Assembly: GCA_037439945.1 (NCBI GenBank) | Contig: JBBIVA010000011.1 | Coordinates: 1-42,961, forward strand | Direction of reading: 5' to 3' | DNA length: 42,961 bases | DNA from: CALEUX01 sp037439945 | GTDB taxonomy: Bacteria; Bacteroidota; Bacteroidia; Bacteroidales; Marinilabiliaceae | Shown: positions 17,901-25,778 of the stretch, piece by piece | Layout: the number at the start of each line of letters is the position of its first letter | How positions within the stretch are numbered: the stretch's first letter is position 1 | Position numbers and translations under genes: made by a program | The notes under the pieces: generated by a model | Told to the model about the DNA's origin: nothing | The model's input: the letters and a program-made list of their open reading frames with translations, nothing else | Databases searched by the model: none

Positions 17901-19231
17901 GGGTTCATTACGGAACATGGACTGCGTCGGAATTCAGGCGACTTTATGAAAGTGAATTTGGTGATGGTTTTATTGATGATGTATCTGAAAAATCCCGATG
18001 GGAAAAAATTTATGCCATCCCCGATGATAGAATTTGGGATGTTCGTACCCACCTCAGAAAAAAACTTATTGATTACATTAGATGGAGGTTGGGAGCAGGA
18101 ATGGTTGACCGCCACGACGACCCAACTCATATTGTTGAAGTACTTGATACAATTAGAGAAGATGCACTCACAATAGGATTTGCACGAAGATTTGCAACTT
18201 ACAAAAGGGCCCACCTTTTGTTCGATGACCTTGACCGATTGAATAAAATTGTGAACAACCCCGAACGGCCCGTTCAGTTTATTTTTGCAGGTAAGGCCCA
18301 CCCTGCCGATGGCGCCGGACAAGGATTAATTAAAAACATTGTTGAGATATCACGAAGGCCCGAATTTGTAGGAAAAATTATTTTCCTCGAAAACTATGAT
18401 ATGGACCTGGCCAAAAGACTAATAAGCGGTGTTGATGTTTGGCTTAATACCCCTACTCGTCCGCTCGAAGCTTCAGGTACCAGCGGTGAAAAGGCCGAAA
18501 TGAATGGCGTTTTAAACTTTAGTGTGTTGGATGGATGGTGGTACGAAGGATATAAAGAAGAAGCAGGATGGGCTTTAACTGATAAACAAACATTTGAAAA
18601 TCCTGCTTTTCAGGATGAACTTGATGCAGTAACTATTTACAGTATACTGGAGAATGAAATAATTCCACTGTTTTTTAACAAGGATAAAACTGGCGTACCT
18701 AAAAGATGGGTTGAGTATATTAAAAATTCAATTGCCTTAATTGCTCCTGAATTTACAACCCGCCGTATGATAAATGATTACTGCAACCGGTTTTACAGGC
18801 CAATGTTTTCACGTGTGAAAAAATTAAAGGAAAATGAATACCGGATGGTTCATGAACTGGCAGCATGGAAACGTAGGGTTATTTCAGGATGGAATTATGT
18901 TTCGGTTATTAATTTTTCGATGCCCGATATAGGTAAACAGGAGTTGGGTATTGGCGACCAGTATAATGTTGATGTTACAATTGACCTGAAAAGACTGACA
19001 GGAATTGATGTAGGCCTTGAAATGGTAATCGCTGAACCAACCGATGAGCAATTCCCAACTATTGTACATATTGAACCATTTAATATTGTAAAAAAGGAAG
19101 GTTCTGTTATTCACTACCATCTGGATTACAAACTAAACCTACCGGGGGTATTTAAATTTGGGGTTAGAATGTTCCCAAAAAATGATGCCCTGCCCCATAA
19201 ACAGGATTTTTGTATGGTTAGATGGGTATAA
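14996..19231 (+). CDS. Glycogen synthase (GT3) - alpha-glucan phosphorylase (GT35) fusion
   Basis: A 1411-residue, two-enzyme protein. Residues about 5-555 match eukaryote-type GT3 glycogen synthase: FETSWEICNKMGGIHTVLASK at the N-terminus and YYEPWGYTPLE, an E-x7-E motif with Glu439 and Glu447. After a short linker comes the DUF3417-like region (LTRNLWWTWNY, near residue 596). The GT35 phosphorylase then begins at about IAYFSMEYG (residue 669), with the PLP lysine Lys1166 in EASGTSGEKAEMNG. The last 130 residues form a beta-rich tail. The arginine cluster that lets glucose-6-phosphate regulate yeast and animal GT3 is not seen at the end of the synthase half. Fourth gene of the alpha-glucan operon; a hairpin block and repeat copy B lie just upstream, and an intrinsic terminator follows. 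Confidence 0.94.
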   Translation: MVGSFLKPDYLFETSWEICNKMGGIHTVLASKANTLVQEYQDKLIFIGPDIWRGPSKNPEFIPNESLYTDWVESVYHEGIRVRVGKWNVPGQPTVFLVDFSPLVTNKNEILSYLWEKFHVDSISGHWDYVESALFGYAAGTVIESFYKYYLTISDKVVAHFNEWMTGSGALYLKDKLPQVGTIFTTHATTVGRSLAGNGVPIYDNLQSFDGDTKAQEMNVTAKHSLEKMAANAVDCFTTVSEITATECAQFLKRGVDVVTPNGFESDFVPRENDYIAKRKIAREKLIEVASAVLGYKVNKDALLVASSGRYEFRNKGADVLLDALKYLNGKENLKRDVVAFFLIPANTYGPRKDLIERLQNGVYEGTLPNPFLTHGLNDLGYDPIINKIQEIHLNNEPYEKVKLIFVPSYLNGDDGIFNIPYYDLLIGMDLTVFPSYYEPWGYTPLESVAFGIPTITTTLAGFGIWANQYSKGIRDGVEVLYRNDTNHQEVAHKISDVIFDYYSTLEDDLKKTREKSFALAAMLEWENLIRNYYQAYDIALKEVNNRKDQFSLFQREPKAKIVPDTISTPVWKKLVIKSKLPLRIKVLHDLTRNLWWTWNYQATELFEYIDEELWEEVRKNPIMLLEKVSFNRLTQLSQDEVFLSMLDTLHSKFKEYITKPFLEGGPSIAYFSMEYGLNDVLKIFSGGLGILAGDYLKEASDKGVNITAIGLLYRYGYFKQALTINGEQTAKYEKQEFSNLPLEEVRDNNGEQIFVRIDLPGREVWASVWKTQIGRIPLYLMDTDIPKNSIADREITHKLYGGDWENRLKQEILLGMGGINLLQKLNSQIDIYHCNEGHAALINIERLVNITGKKFSYSEAMELVKASSLFTTHTPVPAGHDQFDEDMFRVYMRHIPEKLNITWDEFMDLGREDHGASKKFSMSVLAAKTSQEINGVSWLHGEVTKKMFRHLWKGYFPEELHIGYVTNGVHYGTWTASEFRRLYESEFGDGFIDDVSEKSRWEKIYAIPDDRIWDVRTHLRKKLIDYIRWRLGAGMVDRHDDPTHIVEVLDTIREDALTIGFARRFATYKRAHLLFDDLDRLNKIVNNPERPVQFIFAGKAHPADGAGQGLIKNIVEISRRPEFVGKIIFLENYDMDLAKRLISGVDVWLNTPTRPLEASGTSGEKAEMNGVLNFSVLDGWWYEGYKEEAGWALTDKQTFENPAFQDELDAVTIYSILENEIIPLFFNKDKTGVPKRWVEYIKNSIALIAPEFTTRRMINDYCNRFYRPMFSRVKKLKENEYRMVHELAAWKRRVISGWNYVSVINFSMPDIGKQELGIGDQYNVDVTIDLKRLTGIDVGLEMVIAEPTDEQFPTIVHIEPFNIVKKEGSVIHYHLDYKLNLPGVFKFGVRMFPKNDALPHKQDFCMVRWV

Positions 19232-19288
19232 ACCGGGCTTACCTGAAAAAAGTTGTAATTAATAAAAATTGCATTGCACACCAATTTG

Positions 19289-19320
19289 GCTGACTTTTAA
19301 AAATGGAGTCAGCTTTTTTT
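19289..19320 (+). terminator. Intrinsic terminator of the glycogen operon
   Basis: Perfect 7-bp arms GCTGACT and AGTCAGC, an 11-nt loop, and seven T immediately after the stem, 57 bp after the stop codon. This is the clearest rho-independent terminator in the window. Confidence 0.85.
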
Positions 19321-19466
19321 GTTGGCAAAATATTCAAAACTGAATAACATCAATTTATAGTGATAGATTATTGTTCATCCATTTTTATAATAACCTTAAT
19401 TAACTGGTAAGGGGTAAGGAAAAGTTTGGGTTAATTAAATATGCAAGATTGAACAAATTGTATTAG

Positions 19467-19494
19467 TAGAACAGTAATGTGTAATGTAATTTTG
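19467..19494 (+). promoter_or_regulatory. Candidate promoter of the GH26 gene
   Basis: TAATTTTG (19487-19494) fits TAnnTTTG exactly, with a TTG at 19468-19470 upstream at slightly short spacing. The start codon is 26 bp beyond the box. Confidence 0.5.
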
Positions 19495-19520
19495 CATTTG
19501 TTAACACTTAATTTTTAGAA

Positions 19521-20870
19521 ATGTACAGAATCATTGGAATTATTGTTTTTTTTACAACAATTGGCCTGGGTTGCAGTAAAAGTGACGATGAAGGAATTCA
19601 ATTACCTCCTGTTTTTGTGTCAAGTATTCCTGAAAATGGGGCAACAGGTGTAGCCCTCACGTCTCCAATTGAAGTAACTTTTGATGAAGTTGTTACATTG
19701 GCAAATCAGCATGGTATTACAATTAATTCCCAACACGTAAATCCTTCAGTTCTTCATACAAAACTTACTTTACACACCTCTATGGAATTAAACAAAAAAT
19801 ACAATGTTGTAATCCCGGCAGGTGCAGTAATTAATACAAAAAAGGTCCCACTTAAGGAAAAAGTTGAATTTAGCTTTACATCCCGTGGTTTAGCAAATCA
19901 AAACATAAAACCAACATTATCTGTACCTAATCCATCATCACAGGCTGTTAATGTCTATAATTTTTTGAAAACCAACTATGGTAACAAAATTATTTCAGGT
20001 ACCATGGCAAATGTTAGCTGGAATATTAATGAAGCTAATTGGGTTAACGCGAAAACTTCAAAATATCCGGCTTTAAATGGTTTTGACCTTATTCACCTTT
20101 ATGCATCGCCGGCTAATTGGATAAATTATGAAGATATATCAGTTATAGAGCAGTGGTGGGAAAAAAATGGATTAGTTACTTTAATGTGGCACTGGAATGT
20201 TCCCAAATCGCAGGGAAGCTCAGAATATGCATTTTATACAAACCAAACCACATTTGATATAACCAGGGCTGTACAGGATGGAACATGGGAAAACGGGATT
20301 ATTAAAGCTGATATGGCTAAAGCTGCTGTTACCCTAAAAAAAATGCAGGAGAAAGGTATCCCTGTTTTGTGGAGACCACTGCACGAGGCTGCCGGCAAAT
20401 GGTTTTGGTGGGGTGCAAAAGGCCCTGCCCCCTGCAAAGCTTTATGGAAAATGATGTTCGAATTTTTTAAAAATGAAGGGTTAAACAACCTAATATGGGT
20501 TTGGACAGTTGAAACAGGTGATGATGATTGGTATCCGGGAAATGAGTATGTGGATATTATTGGTCGCGATCTGTATACTAAAAGCGATATATCCTGGTTA
20601 GTTACACAATTTAATTCAATTCAGGCAAAATACCCTGATAAAATTGTAGCTCTTTCTGAGTGTGGGTCAGTTGCCCAAATCCCTGGCCAATTTACATCTG
20701 GGGCAACCTGGTCATTTTATATGCCATGGTATGATTATAACCGCACAGTGACAATATCAGGGGCAAATTTTGAAAGTAATGACCATCAGCATGCAAACGC
20801 ATTATGGTGGATAAATGCATTTGCAAATCCGGCTGTTATTACACGCGATCAAATGCCAAGTCTGAAATAA
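19521..20870 (+). CDS. GH26 endo-beta-mannanase-type lipoprotein with Ig-like domain
   Basis: Secreted, lipid-anchored glycosidase of 449 residues. The signal peptide ends in the lipobox IGLGC with Cys18. The acidic SKSDDE that follows resembles the Bacteroidota surface-export signal. Residues about 30-115 form a Big_5/SbsA-type Ig-like domain (PPVFVSSIPENGATGVALTS through FSFTSRG). The GH26 (beta/alpha)8 barrel follows, with WRPLHEAAGKWFWW containing the acid/base Glu289 and ALSECGSV containing the nucleophile Glu380. GH26 enzymes mostly cleave beta-mannan; other activities exist. It is a single-gene unit with its own promoter and no SusC/SusD pair or other mannan genes nearby. Confidence 0.92.
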   Translation: MYRIIGIIVFFTTIGLGCSKSDDEGIQLPPVFVSSIPENGATGVALTSPIEVTFDEVVTLANQHGITINSQHVNPSVLHTKLTLHTSMELNKKYNVVIPAGAVINTKKVPLKEKVEFSFTSRGLANQNIKPTLSVPNPSSQAVNVYNFLKTNYGNKIISGTMANVSWNINEANWVNAKTSKYPALNGFDLIHLYASPANWINYEDISVIEQWWEKNGLVTLMWHWNVPKSQGSSEYAFYTNQTTFDITRAVQDGTWENGIIKADMAKAAVTLKKMQEKGIPVLWRPLHEAAGKWFWWGAKGPAPCKALWKMMFEFFKNEGLNNLIWVWTVETGDDDWYPGNEYVDIIGRDLYTKSDISWLVTQFNSIQAKYPDKIVALSECGSVAQIPGQFTSGATWSFYMPWYDYNRTVTISGANFESNDHQHANALWWINAFANPAVITRDQMPSLK

Positions 20871-21115
20871 CAAAAATCACCCGTAATTTTTTATTCAACA
20901 GTCAACCCATTGAAAAACAACACCTTAACTTGCGCCTTGGTAATAAACACTATAGTTGTTCAATTTCTTTCATAACACCGTTTTTTTGTTACAATAAACC
21001 CGGCTTCACAAAAAAAAGCAAAGTATCAGGTCCAACTTTTTTCCTAATCCCCCAAAACCTGTGATAAACCGTTATGTTGAAAGAAATAACCCACAACCCC
21101 GGGCCCTGTTTTTTA

Positions 21116-22108
21116 TCATTTTTCGTTGTAAATTACTTCTACCACAGTTTGCCCAACTGCTTTCAAAGTAGCCCTGTCAATATTGGTCATATTATCTTCC
21201 ATTGTGTGCCAGTAATAACCAAAGCTCGTATCTGAAGTTGGATCGTGCTGAATAATGTTTACCGAAGGAATTTTTAAGTGTTTATAAACATACACATGAT
21301 CATCGGTAATCATCCCACCGGTATCAAAAATAAACCATTTTGAAAAACCCTTTTCAACAGCAATATTCCAAATTTTTTCAACCAGCCTTGGATGGAATTG
21401 TAAACTATATTGCTCTTTAAAGAATGTTGCATTAGGGGCCCCAACCATATCTAAAAGTATTCCAAAACGGGCATAATAGTTTTTTTTATGTGGGTTTTGT
21501 CCCCAGTATTGACTTCCCAGGCACCATGTATCAGGTTTGTATGCTACATTCAGATGTTCGGGAATGCCATAATCTTCAGCATCAAAAAATATAATATCTA
21601 TTCCCGGTATGGTTGGATTACTGCTTAAATGGCGGGCAATTTCAAGTAACACGCCAACCCCGCTTGCCCCATCAACCGCTCCGTCAATCGGTTTATTATG
21701 GTTAGCGGGGTTCGGATCATGGTCGGCAAATGGTCTTGTATCCCAGTGTGCAAAAAGTAAAATCCTGTCATTTTTCTCAGGCTGAAACTGACCTATTATA
21801 TTCCTGATATTTAGTTTAGTGTTGTCAAAAGCCTTAACACTAGCTTCCTGTACAATAACCGAGGCACCAAATTCCTTTAGTTTTTCAATAAGATAATTTG
21901 AACAGTTAATGTGTGGTTGTGTGTTTGGAACCCTGGGGCCAAATTCAACCTGGGCTTTAATATATTTAAAAGCCGAATCGGCATTAAAATCGGGAACTGA
22001 AATTAAAGAGTTATTGTTTTGCTGGGCTGTGTTTTTTTGTTGACCGGTTGGAGTGCCACAGGCTGTAATTAAAACAATTAATAGTATATAAGATGTTTTT
22101 TTTAACAT
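21116..22108 (-). CDS. Type II glutaminyl cyclase-like M28-family lipoprotein
   Basis: M28-fold zinc protein of 330 residues with an SPII signal (LITAC, Cys17), placed in the periplasm or on the outer membrane. Motifs match the animal-type (type II) glutaminyl-peptide cyclotransferases known from oral Bacteroidota: FAHWDTRPFAD; AVDGASGVGVLLEIAR with Asp146 as zinc ligand; FFDAEDYG with Glu178 as likely base and Asp179 as ligand; and YYWHTMEDN with His301, equivalent to human QC His330. It would convert N-terminal Gln exposed by signal peptidase I into pyroglutamate. An aminopeptidase role is the alternative. It is downstream of cysS on the same strand with an 84-bp gap. Confidence 0.88.
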   Translation of the reverse strand: MLKKTSYILLIVLITACGTPTGQQKNTAQQNNNSLISVPDFNADSAFKYIKAQVEFGPRVPNTQPHINCSNYLIEKLKEFGASVIVQEASVKAFDNTKLNIRNIIGQFQPEKNDRILLFAHWDTRPFADHDPNPANHNKPIDGAVDGASGVGVLLEIARHLSSNPTIPGIDIIFFDAEDYGIPEHLNVAYKPDTWCLGSQYWGQNPHKKNYYARFGILLDMVGAPNATFFKEQYSLQFHPRLVEKIWNIAVEKGFSKWFIFDTGGMITDDHVYVYKHLKIPSVNIIQHDPTSDTSFGYYWHTMEDNMTNIDRATLKAVGQTVVEVIYNEK

Positions 22109-22192
22109 AATAACAATTGTCAGGTTAACAATCCAAATGAGTTTAATATTTTAAAAATAAGGGATTAATATTCTATCAATATTGCTTTTTAT

Positions 22193-23665
22193 CTATTTTT
22201 TTACTTCCCAGGATGCTCCATCTTTCCCATCTTTAATTTCAATTCCTAAAGAGGCTAGCCCTATTCTTATTTTATCCGAAGTAACCCAGTCTTTATTATT
22301 TTTTGCTTCCTGCCTAATATTTAATATTAATGACAATACCCCGTTTAAAACATCTGAATCGGCATTGTTTTTATTAATAGTTTTTAAGCCTAATAATTCG
22401 AAAACAAACAGGTTAATAAGATGCCTTAATTTATCAAGATTTTCTTTTGAAAATGATAATTTTCCATCGTATGCCTGATTAATTGCCTTTACTGCATCAA
22501 AAAGATGCGCAATAAGTACCGGGCTGTTGAGATCATCATTTAGGGCATCATAGCATTTGAGTTCAAGTTCATCTACATTATAATCGTTTCTTAAACCGGG
22601 TGAAATATTATTTAACCTTTCAATACCTTCCATAAGCCTGTTAAGCCCCTTTTCGGCTGCCAGTAAAGCTTCATTTGAAAAATCTACGGTACTCCTGTAA
22701 TGCGCCTGCAAAATAAAAAACCTTATAGTCATTGGCGACCATGCTTTATTAAGCAGCTTATGGCCCCCCGAAAAAAATTCTTCAAGCGTTATAAAGTTAC
22801 CAAGCGATTTTCCCATTTTTTGACCTTCGATTGTAACCATATTATTGTGCATCCAATATGAAGCCGGGCCTTGTCCATGGGCAACAGTTGATTGGGCAAT
22901 TTCACATTCATGGTGCGGAAAAAGCAAATCCATTCCTCCCCCGTGTATATCAAAGGTTTTACCTAAATAACGGGTTGCCATGGCGGTACATTCAAGGTGC
23001 CATCCGGGAAAACCATCACTGTATTTTGATGGCCAACGCATTATGTGTGAAGGGGCGGCTTTTTTCCAAAGGGCAAAATCAAAACTGCTTTTCTTCTCAG
23101 ATTGACCGTCCAATGCCCTTGTACTTCTCAATAAGTCTTCAAGTACCCTCCCCGAAAGAATACCATAATTATACTCCTTGTTATAACGTTCAACATCGAA
23201 ATAAACAGAACCATTACTTTCGTATGCAAAACCTTTATCAATAATACTTTCAACAATAGCAAGCTGTTCAATAATGTGCCCTGATGCACGTGGTTCAATT
23301 GACGGACTTTTAACGTTAAGAGCATTCATATAAGTATGGTAACGCTCAGTATAATACTGAACAATTTCCATGGGCTCAAGCTTTTCGAGCCTGGCCTTTT
23401 GGGCAATTTTATCATCACCATCATCTGCATCATTTTCAAGATGACCTACATCGGTTATATTTCTGACATATCTTACTTTATAACCTAAGTGCTGCAGATA
23501 TCTGAATAACAAATCAAAAGTTATAGCAGGACGGGCGTGCCCCAGATGAGGGTCGCCATAAACGGTTGGGCCGCAAACATACAATCCCACATGTGGCGCC
23601 CGGGACGGTTTAAAAATCTCTTTTTCCTTACTAAGGGTATTAAATATTTTTAGCTTTGAACTCAT
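22193..23665 (-). CDS. cysS: Cysteinyl-tRNA synthetase
   Basis: Class I aminoacyl-tRNA synthetase that charges tRNA-Cys; 490 residues, usual length. The start region has GLYVCGPTVYGDPHLGHARP, containing a zinc-ligand cysteine and the HIGH-type sequence HLGH. The KMSKS equivalent is GQKMGKSLGN in the second half. WHLECTAMA and HGGGMDLLFPHHE add the other zinc ligands. The C-terminal DALR-like helices carry the rest. The divergent gap to the response regulator (231 bp) should hold its promoter; no exact TAnnTTTG was found on this strand. The M28 gene follows. Confidence 0.97.
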   Translation of the reverse strand: MSSKLKIFNTLSKEKEIFKPSRAPHVGLYVCGPTVYGDPHLGHARPAITFDLLFRYLQHLGYKVRYVRNITDVGHLENDADDGDDKIAQKARLEKLEPMEIVQYYTERYHTYMNALNVKSPSIEPRASGHIIEQLAIVESIIDKGFAYESNGSVYFDVERYNKEYNYGILSGRVLEDLLRSTRALDGQSEKKSSFDFALWKKAAPSHIMRWPSKYSDGFPGWHLECTAMATRYLGKTFDIHGGGMDLLFPHHECEIAQSTVAHGQGPASYWMHNNMVTIEGQKMGKSLGNFITLEEFFSGGHKLLNKAWSPMTIRFFILQAHYRSTVDFSNEALLAAEKGLNRLMEGIERLNNISPGLRNDYNVDELELKCYDALNDDLNSPVLIAHLFDAVKAINQAYDGKLSFSKENLDKLRHLINLFVFELLGLKTINKNNADSDVLNGVLSLILNIRQEAKNNKDWVTSDKIRIGLASLGIEIKDGKDGASWEVKK

Positions 23666-23896
23666 ATTCAGAAGGAGGTTTTTGAACGGCTAAATTACAA
23701 AAATGAATTGAATTGAATAAGTATTACATCAATTCGCATTTATTTAAACAGGTTGGAAGAATTAAAATTTTAATCAACCATTTTTTAACATTAATAAACA
23801 ATTTAGCGTATTCCGTCCAAACATCTGATAATTTAAACAACTTAGTTTAATTATATGCGTATACACTGTTTATTTTGAACCATAATTTAGTCCTTT

Positions 23897-24376
23897 ATGG
23901 AAAAGAAAGATATACAAATACTTGTAGTTGATGATCATGATCATAACCTTGAGTTGGTTAAATGGGTTTTTAAAACTGAGGATTACAACTTATTGTTTGC
24001 CGAAAATGGGATGCAGGCCCTGGAGCTTTTAAAAAACAATGATATTGATTTAATATTATTGGATATAATGATGCCTGATATGGACGGTTTTGAAACCTGT
24101 GAAAAAATAAAATCGAATGTAAACTGGGTTGATATCCCAATAATATTTTTAACCGCCAGGACTGAAATTAATGATATTGTTTCAGGTTTTAATCATGGTG
24201 GAGTAGATTACATTTCAAAGCCATTTAGCAAGGAAGAGCTTATTGTAAGGGTCCGTAACCACATTCATCTAAAACTGATGAGAGATTTTTTAAAAAATGA
24301 GATGGAGAATGTAAAGGAGTCGCGAAATGAATTTATGAGAATGATGCTAAATTTTGGAAAGTCACTTGAATATTAG
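23897..24376 (+). CDS. Single-domain response regulator
   Basis: Receiver (REC) domain protein of 159 residues with no DNA-binding or enzymatic output domain. The acidic pocket is VVDDHDHN; the phospho-acceptor is Asp56 in LILLDIMMPDMDGFE; the conserved Thr and Lys are in FLTARTE and YISKPFSKEEL. The last 35 residues form a charged helix (MRDFLKNEMENVKESRNEF), perhaps for dimerisation or partner binding. No histidine kinase gene lies in the window, so it is an orphan that probably signals through protein contacts. It converges with the MORN-type gene 35 bp downstream. Confidence 0.92.
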   Translation: MEKKDIQILVVDDHDHNLELVKWVFKTEDYNLLFAENGMQALELLKNNDIDLILLDIMMPDMDGFETCEKIKSNVNWVDIPIIFLTARTEINDIVSGFNHGGVDYISKPFSKEELIVRVRNHIHLKLMRDFLKNEMENVKESRNEFMRMMLNFGKSLEY

Positions 24377-24411
24377 GTTTATTTAAATAACTGTTAATTT
24401 ATATTTAGTCA

Positions 24412-25206
24412 TTACTTGTTAACAGGTTGTATCCGAATAACTTTTCCATTCTCAAAATATCGTATCTGGCGAAGCTCCCCATTTTCATCATAAACATATG
24501 CTTCACCATTATATAGTTTCCCATCCCTGAAATAACCTTTTTGGTCAATTTTCCCATTTAGCTTGTAAAGTGTATGATAACCTGTTCCATGAAATGGCGA
24601 GAAGGTTCTGTCAGGTTGTAATTCACTGTTTTCAGGCAGTAATGATTCCGGAATTTTTGCACTGTCAAAAATCCCGTTTTTATAAATGCGGGTTTGAACC
24701 AGAGCCCCGGTTGAATCAAAAACCTGAACATTTCCAGCTATCTGGCCATCTTCCCATTTACCACTATATTTAACGGCACCATTATCAAAATAATATTTCT
24801 GAATTCCCTCTCGTCGTCCCTGGTTATTGTATTTCCAATCATAGGCAATTTTTCCGTTTGGATAGTAAAGTTTATAATCACCAACCCAACAGTATTCATT
24901 CCATATGCCCTTTTCCCAAATGGTGCCATCGGTATAATAAAATATGGCCTTTCCCCTGGCCACACCATTTACAAATTCAATCTGGTGCTTTACTACGCCA
25001 TCAGGGTAGAAAGCTTTCCATAAACCATCTTTTATCCCGTTATTATATTGGCCTTCCTCTTTTTTGGTAACTCCATCATCGTTATAATAAACCCAGAACC
25101 CTGTTTTCTTCCCACTTCCATTTAACTGATTATTTAAGGTCTGTGCCATAAATTCTGCATTAGTCACCAATAGGGCAAATGAAATGCAAATTATTAGCCG
25201 TCTCAT
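24412..25206 (-). CDS. Exported MORN-variant repeat protein (YwqK-like)
   Basis: Repeats of the MORN_2 type run through the whole protein: YYNDDGVTKKEEGQYNNG, AFYPDGVVKHQIEFVNG, YYTDGTIWEKGIWNE, YYPNGKIAYDWKYNNQG, YYFDNGAVKYSGKWEDG and others, each about 22 residues. Database names often call this family YwqK antitoxin-like; nothing here supports a toxin-antitoxin role, as no partner toxin is seen. I place the start at the internal ATG giving MRRLIICISFALLVTNAEFMAQ, a clear signal peptide with 264 residues in total. An upstream in-frame ATG at 25254 would bury that signal behind 16 charged residues. Role unknown; such repeats usually bind proteins or membranes. Confidence 0.8.
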   Translation of the reverse strand: MRRLIICISFALLVTNAEFMAQTLNNQLNGSGKKTGFWVYYNDDGVTKKEEGQYNNGIKDGLWKAFYPDGVVKHQIEFVNGVARGKAIFYYTDGTIWEKGIWNEYCWVGDYKLYYPNGKIAYDWKYNNQGRREGIQKYYFDNGAVKYSGKWEDGQIAGNVQVFDSTGALVQTRIYKNGIFDSAKIPESLLPENSELQPDRTFSPFHGTGYHTLYKLNGKIDQKGYFRDGKLYNGEAYVYDENGELRQIRYFENGKVIRIQPVNK

Positions 25207-25778
25207 AAATATTTCAATTTTGTAATTAACCCATTTTTTTCGTTTTACTGCCAATAATTGATTAAGGTTACCATTTTATAAGGTTTTAAACTAACGCTTA
25301 TCCCTGCTGATATACATTCAGGTTGAAAAGCACGTTATATTCAGTTAAATGACTTGGGCATTGATGCTGATTTTTATAACTATATTATTAAAAAATGTAA
25401 CTTTAAAAGCATATTAACACTCATAAAAAATAAAATGTTAATATTTGCTGTTATATGGATAAATTAAATTCATGAAGCGATTAAAACTTTCGACTATTGA
25501 TGCTGAATGTTTTGCAAGTCGCCAGAATTTGAAAAGATGAAAAGCAGATTAAAAGAAAACAAAAAGCGCTGAATTAAGTTAGGTGTATTCCCAGCCAGTA
25601 ATCAATAAAAACCTGATTTTTTTATAAATGAGAAGTTGGTTCATTAAACCCGAAAACATCCAGACCTAAATTTTATAACTAACGAACAAAAGCAGGATTA
25701 GTGATTAACAAGCAACCAGATTTTGATTAAATCATCTATTGTAACTTTCAAAAAAACCATATACAAAAAAATATTGAA
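25207..25778. other. Long divergent intergenic region before rnr
   Basis: 572 AT-rich bases with no convincing gene. The only notable repeat is ATTGATGCTGA, present at 25360-25370 and 25496-25506. A 22-codon frame (25472-25540) starts MKRLKLSTIDAECF and overlaps the second copy, but it has no support beyond being open. No exact TAnnTTTG box was found for either flanking gene. Confidence 0.5.

Noticed and set aside
17759..18322. Open frame of 187 codons on the minus strand inside the phosphorylase half
   Set aside because: It is fully opposite a well-supported gene and its translation has no family-like features; it mirrors codon use of the real gene.
23672..23679. Strong Shine-Dalgarno-like GAAGGAGG on the plus strand
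   Set aside because: No reading frame follows it on that strand; it lies in the leader of cysS on the other strand and matches by chance.
24412..25206. Toxin-antitoxin system based on the YwqK antitoxin name
   Set aside because: The protein has a signal peptide and MORN-type repeats and no toxin gene is adjacent.
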